The notes: generated by a model not told the origin, from the letters alone. DNA of 64,000 nt from Pedobacter ureilyticus (GCF_005925345.1 NZ_SSHJ01000003.1:265792-329791); one strand, 5' to 3'. Numbered from the stretch's first letter, positions 52,163 through 63,574 are shown. Translations and numbers: made by a program.

Positions 52163-53311
52163 ATGATAAATAGACGATTTGATATCCCTTTGGTAAAGGG
52201 AAGTATTTCTTTACTGTTTGCCTCGTTGATGGTTTCATGCGGAAATCCGGAGCAGGCTCCACTGCCACCAACCGAAGTACCAGTGGCAAAGGTTAAAAAT
52301 GGTACGGGTACCGTAAAGAGACAATACCCTACAAGCCTTCAAGGGGTGGTGACCGTAGATGTAAGGGCGCAGGTATCTGGCTATATCAGTAAGATCCATG
52401 TAGATGAAGGCGCTTATGTGAAGGCGGGACAGATCCTGTTTACCATAGATCCAAGAAGTTATCAGGAACAGTTCAATACGGCTAATGCGGCCATATTGGT
52501 GGCCAAGGCCAACCTGACTACGGCAAAGATAGAGCTGAACCGTAAAAAGGAACTAGTGGCCAACAAGATAGTTTCAGATCTACAGGTACAACAGGCACAG
52601 GCAGCTTTTGAGAGTGCAAATGCCTCCCTTTCCCAGGCACAGGCGGCGGCACAGGCGGCTCGGATCAATTATGAATTCTGTACCGTAAAGGCTCCTGTCA
52701 GCGGTTATATCAGCAGGATCCCCTATCGTTTGGGAAGCCTGATCAATCCAGCTAGTGCCGCACCGTTGACCGTTCTGTCGGATATCCACAAGGTGTACGC
52801 CTACTTTAGTATGAGCGAAAATGACTTTATCGATTTTCAGAAATCTTCAAAGGGTGGTTCTATTACCGAAAAGATCAAAAATGCGGCACCGGTACAGTTG
52901 GAGGTGTCCGATGGAAGCCTTTATGCACAAGAGGGAAAGATCGATGCCATAGACGGACAGTTCGATAGGAGCACGGGGTCCGTAGTGTTTAGGGCGGTTT
53001 TCGATAATCCAAAGGGTTTGTTAAGGGATGGTAATACCGGTAAGGTGATCATCACCAAAAAGTTCGAGCAATCGGTACTGGTACCCATTACCGCAACAGT
53101 GACCATACAGGATAAATCCTATATCTATACCGTTGACAAGGAAGGGAAGGTCAAACAGTTGCCTATCGAGATTGCAGGCAAGAGCGGCTCAGATTATATG
53201 GTCTCATCTGGTATAGCTGCTGGCGACATCTATATTGTTTCTGGTTTTGAAAGGCTACAGCCTGGAATGCAGGTAAAGACCACTGCATCGAATACATTGG
53301 CCAAAAATTAA
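52163..53311 (+). CDS. RND efflux periplasmic adaptor subunit (AcrA/MFP), lipoprotein
   Basis: 382 residues. Signal peptide ending LMVSC makes a lipoprotein anchor. The membrane fusion layout is complete: biotinyl-lipoyl half (LQGVVTVDVRAQVSGYISKIHVDEGAYVKAGQILFTIDPRSY), a helical hairpin with Ala/Gln-rich coiled coil (about 95-180), second lipoyl half (FCTVKAPVSGYISRIPYRLGSLI) and the membrane-proximal domain. It links the pump (next gene, 70 bp) to the TolC-like channel. Confidence 0.95.
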   Translation: MINRRFDIPLVKGSISLLFASLMVSCGNPEQAPLPPTEVPVAKVKNGTGTVKRQYPTSLQGVVTVDVRAQVSGYISKIHVDEGAYVKAGQILFTIDPRSYQEQFNTANAAILVAKANLTTAKIELNRKKELVANKIVSDLQVQQAQAAFESANASLSQAQAAAQAARINYEFCTVKAPVSGYISRIPYRLGSLINPASAAPLTVLSDIHKVYAYFSMSENDFIDFQKSSKGGSITEKIKNAAPVQLEVSDGSLYAQEGKIDAIDGQFDRSTGSVVFRAVFDNPKGLLRDGNTGKVIITKKFEQSVLVPITATVTIQDKSYIYTVDKEGKVKQLPIEIAGKSGSDYMVSSGIAAGDIYIVSGFERLQPGMQVKTTASNTLAKN

Positions 53312-53381
53312 ATTTAAAGGTGTATGGTCCAGTAGCTATAGTGGACTATGCTGATAAATCCTATCAATACAAATTTAGAAA

Positions 53382-56300
53382 ATGTTAAAAAAGATAATAA
53401 AAAGACCGGTTCTGGCTACCGTGATCTCCATTTTATTGGTGATTCTAGGAGGCGTGGGGCTGATGTCGCTGCCCATAACAAAATTCCCTGATATTGCTCC
53501 GCCAAGTGTCGTAGTAATGGCGACCTATCCAGGGGCAAGTGCAGAGGTAATTGCCCGTTCGGTAGCTCCGCCATTGGAGAACGCCATCAATGGTGTAGAG
53601 AATATGGATTATATCTCTTCTACGGCAAGTAATGGAAGTTTGATGATCAGTGTGATTTTTAAGCTGGGAACAGATCCGGATCAGGCAGCGGTTAACGTAC
53701 AGAACAAGGTGGCGCAGGCGACCAGTCAATTACCCGCGGAGGTGAATCAGATCGGTGTGAGTACACTGAAGAGACAGAATAGTATCATTTCCATGGTAAC
53801 GCTCTATAGCGAAGATGGCAAGACGAGCGATCTGTTCATCGAGAACTATGCCAAAATCAATATCGTACCAGAGATGAAGCGTATCTTCGGTGTGGGCGAT
53901 GCGATGGTTTTCGGCAATAAGGATTATTCGATGCGTGTCTGGTTGGATCCCAATAAGATGGCGGCCTATGGCATTACTCCTCAAGAGGTATCGGCGGCAA
54001 TTAGTGCCCAGAATATAGAGGCCGCCCCTGGCCGTTTTGGCGAAAGGAGCAAAGAGGTCATCGATTACGTGATCCGTTATAAGGGTAAATATACCGAGCC
54101 GGAACAATACGAGAATATCTTGTTGAAAGCCTCTACCGATGGAACTACATTGCGTTTGAAGGATGTCGCCAAAATTGAATTTGGATCTTATGACTATGGC
54201 GTAAGTACCAAGGTTGATAAGAAACAGGGGGTAATGGTCGCCGTATTTCAAACGGCTGGCTCTAATGCCAATGAAGTGGAGATTGCGCTTCGTAATAAAC
54301 TTGAGGAGCTTTCAGTTTCCTTCCCTCCAGGGGTAACCTACAAGGTGCCCTATAGTTCCAAGGAATCGCTGGACCAATCTATAGACCAGGTGGTCCATAC
54401 CTTGGTCGAAGCCTTTATTCTGGTATTTATCGTAGTGTTCATCTTTTTACAGGATTTCCGTTCGACCCTGATCCCGGCAATCGCCGTTCCAGTATCTATT
54501 ATAGGGACATTTTTCTTTATGAATGTCTTTGGGTTCTCCATCAATCTGCTGACGCTTTTCGCCTTGGTATTGGCGATCGGGATCGTGGTGGATGATGCTA
54601 TCGTGGTGGTCGAGGCCGTACATGCCAAGATGGAGAAAAAGAAACTGAATGCGAAGGCTGCGACGATGTCGGCGATGAGCGAGATCACAGGTGCTATTAT
54701 TTCCATTACCCTGATTATGTCTGCGGTATTCCTGCCAGTTGGCTTTATGGAAGGACCGACAGGGGTTTTCTATAGGCAATTCGCCATGACCTTGGCCATC
54801 GCTATCGTTATATCCGCTGTAAATGCGTTGACGCTAAGTCCAGCACTGTGTGCTCTTCTGCTTAAGGGACACGATGGGCATGGGCACGCCGAAGAGAAGA
54901 AAAAAGGTTTCAAGGATAGGTTTTTTGCGGGCTTCAATGCCGCATTTGATAAGTTGACCTTCCGATATGGTAAATCCGTTTTGTTTTTAATTAAGAAGCT
55001 GCCAGTTGCAGTTGGGGGCTTGATCATCGTGATCGTCGCTTTTGCCTATATGTTCAAGAGCACCCCGACAGGATTTATTCCAGATGAGGACCAGTCCTTC
55101 CTGATGGCTACGGTTACGCTTCCTCCAGGGGCATCACAGGATAGGACGACCCAAGTGGTAGACCGTGCGGAGAATCTGATCAAGCCACACTCCGCGGTAG
55201 AGTCGGTGATTTCGGTAAATGGCCTGAATATGCTCAACTTTAGTACCTCGTCATCCAATGCGGTACTGATGGTAAGGCTCAAGCCACTGAAAGAACGTGG
55301 AGAAACAAAAGATATCAACGTAATCGTGCAGCAATTACAGGGACAATTGATGCAGATCAAGGAAGGTTCCTTCTTCGTATTGGGGATGCCGACCGTTCCG
55401 GGCTTTGGTAATACCAGTGGTATGGAGCTGGTGCTACAGGACAGGTCCGCTGGGAGCTTGCAGAAATTTAATGATTTGGCCAACGAGTATATGGCCGCCT
55501 TGATGAAAGAACCTGAGATTGCGATGGCATTTACCACCTTCAATGCGTCGTTTCCTCAGTACGAGATGATCGTGGACGAGGTTAGGGCAAAACAGTTCGG
55601 TGTGGACGTCAATAACCTAATGGCTGTTATGCAGGGTTATTATGGCAGTATGCAGGCTTCTGATTTCAACCGTTTCGGGAAATATTACAGGGTAGTGCTA
55701 CAGGCCTCTCCAGAATTTAGGTCTAATACATCGTCTCTAAGTGCGATCAATATTAAAAGTGCAAGGGGTGAAATGGTGCCATTGAGTGCCTTGGTTACTT
55801 TGAAGCCAGTGCAGGGGCCAGAGGTGGTTGACCATCATAATTTATTTACCTCTATAGGTATCACTGCAATGGCAGCGCCAGGCTATAGTACCGGTCAGGC
55901 GATGGCTGTTGTAGAACGGGTGAGCAAGGAAGTGTTGCCTACAGGTTTCTCTTATGATTGGAAGGGAATGAGCAGGGAAGAGAAATCTTCGGGTAGCCAG
56001 ACAGTAATTATCTTTGCACTTTGTCTTATCTTCGTGTACTTCCTGCTTTCTGCACAATATGAAAGCTATATTCTACCATTTGCGGTATTGTTAGGTATTC
56101 CAGCTGGATTACTGGGTGTCTTTTTGGGAATACGTTTTGCAGATCTGTCGAACAACATATACGTACAGGTGGCACTGGTTATGTTGATAGGTCTATTGGC
56201 TAAGAATGCTATTTTGATCGTAGAGTATGCGGTACAGAGACGTACTGCCGGAAAAAGTATCGTAGCTGCTGCCGTAGAGGGTGCAAAGGCTCGTTTCAGA

Positions 56301-56564
56301 CCTATCCTGATGACTTCGTTGGCATTTATCGCGGGTCTTCTACCGCTGCTGTTTGCTGTCGGTCCATCAGCTATAGGTAACCATTCTATCGGCTATGCTG
56401 CCGTATTTGGTATGTTATTGGGTACGATATTGGGTGTTTTCATCACGCCGTTCCTTTTCGTGATCTTCCAGTATCTGCATGAGAAGATCAAGGGGAAACC
56501 TACAAAAGATAGCGATTGGGAGTTTGAGCACGTGAATGCGAGTAAGGTGCAGCATCAACATTAA
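53382..56564 (+). CDS. RND efflux permease (AcrB/HAE1 family)
   Basis: 1060 residues, twelve TM helices in two halves and two large periplasmic loops. Starts RPVLATVISILLVILGGVGLMSLPITKFPDIAPPSVVVMATYPGASAEVI, the HAE1 start. Proton relay acids are in TM4 (AIGIVVDDAIVVVEAVHAKMEK), and TM10-12 have LLSAQYESYILPFAVLLGIPAGLLG and GLLAKNAILIVEYAVQRR. It drives drug or bile-type compound export. Centre of a three-gene operon. Confidence 0.96.
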   Translation: MLKKIIKRPVLATVISILLVILGGVGLMSLPITKFPDIAPPSVVVMATYPGASAEVIARSVAPPLENAINGVENMDYISSTASNGSLMISVIFKLGTDPDQAAVNVQNKVAQATSQLPAEVNQIGVSTLKRQNSIISMVTLYSEDGKTSDLFIENYAKINIVPEMKRIFGVGDAMVFGNKDYSMRVWLDPNKMAAYGITPQEVSAAISAQNIEAAPGRFGERSKEVIDYVIRYKGKYTEPEQYENILLKASTDGTTLRLKDVAKIEFGSYDYGVSTKVDKKQGVMVAVFQTAGSNANEVEIALRNKLEELSVSFPPGVTYKVPYSSKESLDQSIDQVVHTLVEAFILVFIVVFIFLQDFRSTLIPAIAVPVSIIGTFFFMNVFGFSINLLTLFALVLAIGIVVDDAIVVVEAVHAKMEKKKLNAKAATMSAMSEITGAIISITLIMSAVFLPVGFMEGPTGVFYRQFAMTLAIAIVISAVNALTLSPALCALLLKGHDGHGHAEEKKKGFKDRFFAGFNAAFDKLTFRYGKSVLFLIKKLPVAVGGLIIVIVAFAYMFKSTPTGFIPDEDQSFLMATVTLPPGASQDRTTQVVDRAENLIKPHSAVESVISVNGLNMLNFSTSSSNAVLMVRLKPLKERGETKDINVIVQQLQGQLMQIKEGSFFVLGMPTVPGFGNTSGMELVLQDRSAGSLQKFNDLANEYMAALMKEPEIAMAFTTFNASFPQYEMIVDEVRAKQFGVDVNNLMAVMQGYYGSMQASDFNRFGKYYRVVLQASPEFRSNTSSLSAINIKSARGEMVPLSALVTLKPVQGPEVVDHHNLFTSIGITAMAAPGYSTGQAMAVVERVSKEVLPTGFSYDWKGMSREEKSSGSQTVIIFALCLIFVYFLLSAQYESYILPFAVLLGIPAGLLGVFLGIRFADLSNNIYVQVALVMLIGLLAKNAILIVEYAVQRRTAGKSIVAAAVEGAKARFRPILMTSLAFIAGLLPLLFAVGPSAIGNHSIGYAAVFGMLLGTILGVFITPFLFVIFQYLHEKIKGKPTKDSDWEFEHVNASKVQHQH

Positions 56565-56575
56565 TAAAATCATAC

Positions 56576-58027
56576 ATGACAAATTATAATCATAAATATA
56601 TCTTTTGGGTAGGTGCATTTGCAACGGCATTTGGGGTTTCTTGTTCTACACTAAAGTATGAACAACCAAATGCGGTAATTCCCGACACCTTTAGACACGG
56701 GACAAATGATTCTACAGCTTATCTAACTAAGGATATGATCACTAATAAGAGTATCGCTAATATCCAATACAAGGAGTTTTTTTCCGATCCGATCCTTATT
56801 GATCTTATTGATAAAGGAATAGCGAATAACAATGATCTTAAAGTAGCAGTTAGGCAAATTGATATTGCATCTATGGCTTATTCACAGACCAAATGGAACA
56901 ATGTCCCTACGGCTAACCTAACCCTCGGTGCGGCTTCAGTTAATCGTCCTTCGGACAATAGCCTTAATGGAATGACCGTTGGGCAGTTTCTGGGACAGAA
57001 ATACATTGCCGATTACAGTACTACATTGAGCCTTTCATGGGAGGTCGATATCTGGGGGAAGATCAAGGCTAGAAAAGAGGGAGCCTTGGCCGTATTCCTG
57101 CAGACGCAGGAAGCAGCCAAGGCCGTTCAGACCAGATTGGTGTCCGAGATTGCAAGGGGCTACTATAACCTGTTGATGCTCGATCTTCAGATTGATGTGA
57201 CCGAGCAGAACCTTAAGCTTGTAGAGCGTACGCTAAACATGATCAAAGTACAGCAGGGAGTGGGATTGACGACGTCATTGGCAGTACAGCAGCAGGAAAC
57301 TGCAAGGGACCAGATTTTGGCAACCCTTCCAGCCTTGAAGCAGACGGTCGTTGCCCAAGAGAATATCCTTCATATTTTGGTGGGAGAAGTTCCTGGACCA
57401 GTTAAGCGCAGTGGAAGTTTATTGGGCATAAAAGAGCCTGGCTATCTTGCCGTAGGCATACCCGCTGAGCTATTGGCCAACCGTCCAGATGTAAAAAGTG
57501 AGGAATTGGCCATTAGACAGGCTTTTGCCTCAGTAAAGGTAGCCAAGCGCAGTCTTTATCCTTCACTGAATATTACGGCTCAAGGAGGTTTGAATAGTTT
57601 CGAAGCCAATCAATGGTTCAAAGTACCAGGTTCATTGTTCGGTACGGCAATGGGGTCTTTGGCACAGCCCCTCCTGAACGGAAAGCGTTTAAAGACCCAG
57701 TTCAAACAATCAGAGATAATGCTGGAGCAATCAGAACTTAAGTTCAAACAGACGGTGCTCAACGCATTGGGAGAGGTGTCTAATTACCTCACTTCTATAG
57801 AAGCGCTGCAGAAACAGGAACTTATTACCAATGGCTTGGTAAAGAGAGCTGAGGAATCGGTAAAAACCGCGAATGTGATGTTCAGTAATGACTTGGCGAC
57901 CTATTTGGATGTTATTGTTGCACAGAACAACAAGCTGCAGGCAGAACTGAGCATTGCCAACATAAGAAAGCAGAAGCTAAGTGCCTATGTAGACCTTTAT
58001 CGATCTTTGGGTGGGGGATGGCAATAG
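56576..58027 (+). CDS. Outer membrane efflux channel (TolC/NodT family), lipoprotein
   Basis: 483 residues. Signal ending in GVSCSTLKYEQPN gives a lipobox, common in NodT-type channels. Two OEP repeats: the first has DLIDKGIANNNDLKVAVRQIDIASM and WEVDIWGKIKARKEG (characteristic DxWG/K), the second VGIPAELLANRPDVKSEELAIRQAFASVKVAKRSLYPSLN and YLDVIVAQNNKLQAELSIANIRKQKL. It starts 11 bp after the permease. Third gene of the pump operon, closed by a terminator. Confidence 0.95.
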   Translation: MTNYNHKYIFWVGAFATAFGVSCSTLKYEQPNAVIPDTFRHGTNDSTAYLTKDMITNKSIANIQYKEFFSDPILIDLIDKGIANNNDLKVAVRQIDIASMAYSQTKWNNVPTANLTLGAASVNRPSDNSLNGMTVGQFLGQKYIADYSTTLSLSWEVDIWGKIKARKEGALAVFLQTQEAAKAVQTRLVSEIARGYYNLLMLDLQIDVTEQNLKLVERTLNMIKVQQGVGLTTSLAVQQQETARDQILATLPALKQTVVAQENILHILVGEVPGPVKRSGSLLGIKEPGYLAVGIPAELLANRPDVKSEELAIRQAFASVKVAKRSLYPSLNITAQGGLNSFEANQWFKVPGSLFGTAMGSLAQPLLNGKRLKTQFKQSEIMLEQSELKFKQTVLNALGEVSNYLTSIEALQKQELITNGLVKRAEESVKTANVMFSNDLATYLDVIVAQNNKLQAELSIANIRKQKLSAYVDLYRSLGGGWQ

Positions 58028-58072
58028 TAGGGGAAATCTTATAAATTGATGATAATTAGCCCTGAAATGGGT

Positions 58073-58122
58073 GGGGCTGGCTTCCATGTGTTTGATATCT
58101 TGATAAAGTCCAGCCCCTTTTT
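58073..58122 (+). terminator. Intrinsic terminator of the efflux operon
   Basis: Perfect 8-bp G/C-rich stem (GGGGCTGG at 58073-58080 with CCAGCCCC at 58110-58117), a 29-base loop and TTTTT after it. Separates the efflux operon from the TetR gene. Confidence 0.8.
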
Positions 58123-58277
58123 ATGATTTTATGTATGAACGGACTGTTGGGGGATATTCTCACTAATTCTTTTATTGAAATATGCTCTGCGTTTGGTTAA
58201 ATGAGCATCAACCCCTAATCAAAAAGTTTGCTGGTGGCCGATGGTGTGCTGTATGTAAACTTTTTTAAAACTAGAAT

Positions 58278-58844
58278 ATGGATGTACAAAAAGAGAAAGA
58301 CAGGATGCTGGCTTCGGCAAGAAATCTTGTCATTAGAAAGGGGCTACGGAATTTTCAATTAAACGATATTGTTGAGACACTTGGGATCTCAAAAAAAACT
58401 ATCTATGTATGTTTTGAAGATAAGGCCGCTCTTGTCAGGGAAATGGTAGTAGGTAATATTTATAGCTTGGCGCAAGCTATAGATAACAGAGGTGTTCGGT
58501 CCGCATCCCAGGAATTTGATTATGTTACGGGCATTCTTTTGGATAGCTTTATGGTCTGGCGCTCTACTTCTCAACATGATCTTCAATCGAGCTATCCTTC
58601 AGTATTCGAACTTTATTCGAGTTTTACGGTCGATGTCGTCGAGCGCTTTTATGAACATAATTTCCAAAGGGGTATACTCGAGGGAGAATACATATCGGAA
58701 TGGGATGTCTCATTACTTGTGTCACATGTGATGCTCATGCTAGAAAACTGCCAGTTGATTATATCGAGAAGGCTAATCAACTTTTCAGGGAATGAGATTA
58801 AGGAGTATTTTATTCAGCATTTTCTTAAAGGCATTAAGAAATAG
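58278..58844 (+). CDS. TetR-family transcriptional regulator
   Basis: 188 residues. N-terminal HTH: ILASARNLVIRKGLRNFQLNDIVETLGISKKTIYVCFEDKAALVREMV is the usual TetR reading with the DI..LGISK.TIY.cFe.K..L pattern. The ligand domain (about 70-188) is helical and unassigned. It is transcribed in the same direction as the pump but after a terminator, so it probably has its own promoter; it could control the pump. Confidence 0.88.
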   Translation: MDVQKEKDRMLASARNLVIRKGLRNFQLNDIVETLGISKKTIYVCFEDKAALVREMVVGNIYSLAQAIDNRGVRSASQEFDYVTGILLDSFMVWRSTSQHDLQSSYPSVFELYSSFTVDVVERFYEHNFQRGILEGEYISEWDVSLLVSHVMLMLENCQLIISRRLINFSGNEIKEYFIQHFLKGIKK

Positions 58845-59447
58845 TTGTTTTTCCGCTCTTCTTAGAGGAAAAATCCGGGCGTTAATAGAAAAAGATTTGA
58901 CCCACAATTTAATTCATAGCGTGGGCTTTCAATTTTGTTAGGTATCCATAAGTATTGACTAAATTTCATTGATCTATTTAGAAAGATGCGGGCAAATACA
59001 ACCAGGATTAGGAAGAAAAGAATATTAAAAAAAAAATCCTTACAGACAGGTAAAGTGAAAATATTTTTAATCGTTACTTCCGTGCGATTGAACATCTGAT
59101 GGCTTCCATTCTTACGAAGTTGCCAAAATAGGTAGAGACTCCTATGTTCATATGTGATCGCGACTTTTTTTCAAAACTTAATCTTTGATTGTTACATGGT
59201 TTAGTTTTGTCGACTACAACAGTACAATATAAGTCAACCTTAAAATCTATCAATCAAATCGGAAGAATCTATATCATTTTCAACAAATGAAGAAGACAGA
59301 AAACAGCGCCTATGCTTTTCTAAGTTTATCTAAGGATTTGCCTGCTAGCTTTTGTCCAGATATTTTTTGGATACAACTTCCGTTGATTTGGATAATCCAT
59401 ACGAAATTATTTACGGGAACTTTGTTCAAACGAAAATTTAGAAAATT
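58845..59447. other. Spacer of about 600 bp without a supported gene
   Basis: A/T-rich with no good terminator or promoter I can defend. The 77-codon ORF at 58862-59095 (minus) lacks a credible composition (Phe/Ile/Leu-rich, with no context) and is not annotated. Confidence 0.5.
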
Positions 59448-60458
59448 ATGAGCACGATAAAACAGGTACAATTAGGGAACCAAGGATTAGTTGTTCCAAC
59501 GATCGGATTGGGTTGTATGGGACTGGTCGGCATGGCCGGTGGCGATATGTATGGAAAAGCGGACGAAAAGGAGTCTATAGCGACCATCCATCGTTCTCTG
59601 GAACTGGGTGGGAATTTTTTGGATACCGCAGATCTATACGGTCCCATGTTGAGTGAAAGATTGATTGCAAAAGCGATCAAGGGAAATAGAGATGCCTACA
59701 TTATCGGTACTAAGTTTGGTTTCGAGATCGATGATAGCGAACAACTGGTCGGAAAAATCAATGGCAGCAAAAGCTACGTCAAAAAGGCAGTGGAAAGATC
59801 CCTTCAAAATCTAAAAACAGACTATATCGACTTATATTATCTGCACAGGTTGGATACCAATACGCCGATTGAGGAAACCGTAGAAGCTATGGCCGAACTG
59901 GTAAAAGAAGGAAAAGTGAAATATATTGGTCTTTCTGAAGTCGGTTCCGAAACCCTCAAAAAGGCACACGCCATCCATCCCATTACTGCCTTGCAGTCTG
60001 AATATTCTTTGTTTGAAAGACAGGTGGAAGAATTGGGGATTTTGGATACTCTGAAGGAATTGGGAATTGGTTTTGTTCCTTATTCTCCATTGGGAAGAGG
60101 ATTTATTTCCGGCGACTTCCAAAAACCCGATGATTTTCCAGAAAATGATTTCAGGAGAGTGTTACCAAAATTCCAAGGGGAGCAGTTCAATAAAAATCTT
60201 GATCTACTGAATGAAATCGGAAAGATCGCAGACGAAAAGGGGGTGACTAAATCCCAACTCGCCCTAGCTTGGATTATTGGGAAAGGCTTTGTACCGATTC
60301 CCGGAACGAAGAAAATAAAATACGTGGAACAGAATATCGCTTCTACCAGTATTGAACTTTCTAAGGAAGAGGTTGACCGTTTGGAAGCGATCATCCCTTT
60401 GGGAACCGTTACCGGTGACAGATATGACGAATCAGGAATGAAGGGAGTGAATCTATAA
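59448..60458 (+). CDS. Aldo/keto reductase
   Basis: 336 residues, a (beta/alpha)8 NADPH enzyme. Catalytic tetrad: Asp in GNFLDTADLYGP, the Tyr four residues on, Lys in YIIGTKFGF, and His in YYLHRLD. NADPH end: LGIGFVPYSPLGRGFISG and PGTKKIKYVEQNIAS. It belongs to the Tas/YajO-like group of general aldehyde or ketone reductases. Substrate unknown. A bidirectional hairpin follows the stop, then an AraC regulator. Confidence 0.92.
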   Translation: MSTIKQVQLGNQGLVVPTIGLGCMGLVGMAGGDMYGKADEKESIATIHRSLELGGNFLDTADLYGPMLSERLIAKAIKGNRDAYIIGTKFGFEIDDSEQLVGKINGSKSYVKKAVERSLQNLKTDYIDLYYLHRLDTNTPIEETVEAMAELVKEGKVKYIGLSEVGSETLKKAHAIHPITALQSEYSLFERQVEELGILDTLKELGIGFVPYSPLGRGFISGDFQKPDDFPENDFRRVLPKFQGEQFNKNLDLLNEIGKIADEKGVTKSQLALAWIIGKGFVPIPGTKKIKYVEQNIASTSIELSKEEVDRLEAIIPLGTVTGDRYDESGMKGVNL

Positions 60459-60468
60459 TATAAAACAT

Positions 60469-60498
60469 AAAATGGGTGGATGTACGTCCACCCATTTT
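60469..60498. terminator. Bidirectional terminator hairpin
   Basis: Perfect 12-bp stem (AAAATGGGTGGA at 60469-60480 with TCCACCCATTTT at 60487-60498), 6-base loop, A-run before and T-run after. Its presence shows that the AraC gene cannot start at 60472, because that codon is inside the stem. Confidence 0.9.
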
Positions 60499-60513
60499 CG
60501 TAGTTTAGTCAAG

Positions 60514-61428
60514 ATGGAAAATATACCACAACGTTTGCTCAATTCAGTGGCTGATCTTCACCACCAATTGGACCTTAAATCACCGACTAATCCTTTGGTT
60601 AGTGTCGTGCGGCTGCAAGACATTCCGCAACAGAATGTAACGCCCAAAACAATTGTGTACAATTTCTATGTAGTTTATCTGAAAAAAAACTACGAGGGGA
60701 AAGTGAAATACGGGCATCAATACTACGATTTTGACAACGGCGTGATAAGCTTTTTTTCGCCCAAACAGCAAATCACGATCGAGGAAAACAATAGTGCTGA
60801 AAATGTGCACGGCTGGATGTTGGTCTTCCATCCAGATTTTATCCAAGGCTATGGACTGGCAAAAAAAATAAAGGATTTTAACTTCTTTTCCTACGCGACA
60901 CACGAAGCTTTGCACATTTCCGAAAAAGAAGAAATGATAGTTTCCGGTATCCTGGAAAACCTGCAAGAGGAAATTGAAAACCGGATCGACGGATTTACCC
61001 AAGAGGTAATCGTCTCTCACATAGAATTACTGCTGAACTACTGCAAACGATTTTACAGTAGGCAGTTTATCACCAGGAAGAAAGCCTCAAATGATCTGCT
61101 CATCAAGTTTGAGCAAATGCTGGATGATTATCTCAACAAAGATGAAAACCAGAAAAATGGCCTGCCATCGGTGAGATATTTTGCTGACAAACTCAATGTC
61201 TCTCCAAATTATCTCAATGATATGCTGAAAAACCTTACCGGACAGACCACACAGCAACACCTACATCATCAATTGGTAGAAAAAGCCAAGGAACTGCTCT
61301 CCACGACTGAACTTTCCGTCAGCGAAATCGCCTACCAACTTGGCTTTGAATACACGCAGTCCTTCAACAAACTATTCAAAAACAAAACAAAAGTGACACC
61401 CTTGGAGTTTAGACAGGCCTTCAATTAG
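60514..61428 (+). CDS. AraC-family transcriptional regulator
   Basis: 304 residues from ATG 60514 (MENIPQRLLNSVADLHHQL). The N-terminal part (about 25-170) looks like a cupin-type sensor (IVYNFYVVYLKKNYEGKVKYGHQYYDFDNGVISFFSPKQQ). The C-terminal double HTH is standard: SVRYFADKLNVSPNYLNDMLKNLTGQTTQQHLHHQLVEKAKELLSTTELSVSEIAYQLGFEYTQSFNKLFK. It is likely to control the reductases on either side (inference from position). Confidence 0.92.
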   Translation: MENIPQRLLNSVADLHHQLDLKSPTNPLVSVVRLQDIPQQNVTPKTIVYNFYVVYLKKNYEGKVKYGHQYYDFDNGVISFFSPKQQITIEENNSAENVHGWMLVFHPDFIQGYGLAKKIKDFNFFSYATHEALHISEKEEMIVSGILENLQEEIENRIDGFTQEVIVSHIELLLNYCKRFYSRQFITRKKASNDLLIKFEQMLDDYLNKDENQKNGLPSVRYFADKLNVSPNYLNDMLKNLTGQTTQQHLHHQLVEKAKELLSTTELSVSEIAYQLGFEYTQSFNKLFKNKTKVTPLEFRQAFN

Positions 61429-61467
61429 GGCAAAAGGCACAAGGAGAAATCGATTCATACAACTTAA

Positions 61468-62335
<868 letters not shown>

Positions 62336-62598
62336 TCCTTGGGAATTGAAGCTAACCGACCCAGCGTCGTCCACACAGCCAAAACGTCAATTGACCCGAC
62401 ATCAGTTAGATGCTGCACCATGGACCGCAGTTCCGGTACCAGTGTACTCAAGTCTTTTCATGTCCGCCATGTAGGTCAGAATTACGGGCGGAAAGCAGAT
62501 GACATTTTGAAGAAGTGGCAACGGATGAGATCCGTTCAGACGATTTGGGCCGAGAGCTAAATCTTTTGAATGATATTTGTTTTTTGTAAGTTTGCTGG

Positions 62599-63495
62599 AT
62601 GGGAAATACAGACGGAAAGCAGGGATGCAAAACTGAAAAATATTGGCCGGCAGATAAACTGCAGAGCGAAAATGGGCACTTCAACGTTTTTAGATTAGAC
62701 AGCTCGATTGCCAACGGAGAGAAATCAATTCCCTATGGCCGCAGGGATTTCTACAAGATCACACTTGTTGCAGGGAAAGGTAAGTTTCTGTATGCCGATA
62801 AGATTGTGGAAGTCCAGAGGTATACGGTAGCATTCTCAAACCCGCAAATCCCTTATGGCTGGGAAGAGGGAGAAACAGTAACAAGTGGCTATTTCTGCGT
62901 TTTTAACCAAGCCTTTTTTCATCAGTATGGCAACCTGAAAAACTATACGCTTTTTCAGCCGGATGGCAATCATGTATTTGAATTGCATCAAGATCAAATG
63001 GACTATTATACGGGCCTGTTCAATAGGATGTTTGATGAAATTAATTCCGATTACATCCACAAATACGACGTGCTGAGAACCGTTGTTTTTGAGATGATAC
63101 ATACCGCCCTGAAAATGCAGCCCAACACAAAATGGGAAAAACTAGAGATCAATGCCTCACAGCGGGTTACTACTTTATTCCTGGAATTACTGGAACGTCA
63201 GTTCCCAATTGAAAATAGTCGACAGGCTTTGACCCTGCGTTTCGCAAAGGATTACGCGACAAAGCTGAATATACATACGAATTACCTCAACAGGTCTGTA
63301 AAGGAAACCACTGGCAAAACGACTTCGCAGATCATTGCCGAACGCGTATACCAGGAAGCGAAACTTCTTTTGAAGCAGACCAGTTGCGGTGTAGCCGAGA
63401 TTGCTTACGTATTGGGCTTCTCAGAAGCGACGCATTTTAATAACTTCTTCAAAAAGCATCATAAAACAAGTCCTACTTTGTTTAGGAAGTTTTGA
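62599..63495 (+). CDS. AraC-family transcriptional regulator
   Basis: 298 residues. N-terminal domain (about 20-160) is cupin-like (PYGRRDFYKITLVAGKGKFLYADKIVEVQRYTVAFSNPQIPYGW). Two C-terminal HTHs: RFAKDYATKLNIHTNYLNRSVKETTGKTTSQIIAERVYQEAKLLLKQTSCGVAEIAYVLGFSEATHFNNFFKKH. Sits right after the split reductase, whose control is its possible job. Confidence 0.92.
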   Translation: MGNTDGKQGCKTEKYWPADKLQSENGHFNVFRLDSSIANGEKSIPYGRRDFYKITLVAGKGKFLYADKIVEVQRYTVAFSNPQIPYGWEEGETVTSGYFCVFNQAFFHQYGNLKNYTLFQPDGNHVFELHQDQMDYYTGLFNRMFDEINSDYIHKYDVLRTVVFEMIHTALKMQPNTKWEKLEINASQRVTTLFLELLERQFPIENSRQALTLRFAKDYATKLNIHTNYLNRSVKETTGKTTSQIIAERVYQEAKLLLKQTSCGVAEIAYVLGFSEATHFNNFFKKHHKTSPTLFRKF

Positions 63496-63574
63496 ATTTC
63501 GTAAGTTTTCGTTTCTTTTTCGTTAGTTTGGCCAGCGTCCTGCTTCTACCTTTGTAAGATAGAAGGCAAGCGGT

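Noticed and set aside
58862..59095. 77-codon minus-strand ORF in the spacer after TetR
   Set aside because: Phe/Ile/Leu-rich translation of A/T-rich DNA, with no promoter or partner.
60472..60513. Earlier start of the AraC regulator
   Set aside because: The ATG at 60472 lies inside the 12-bp stem of a terminator; ATG 60514 gives a normal AraC start.
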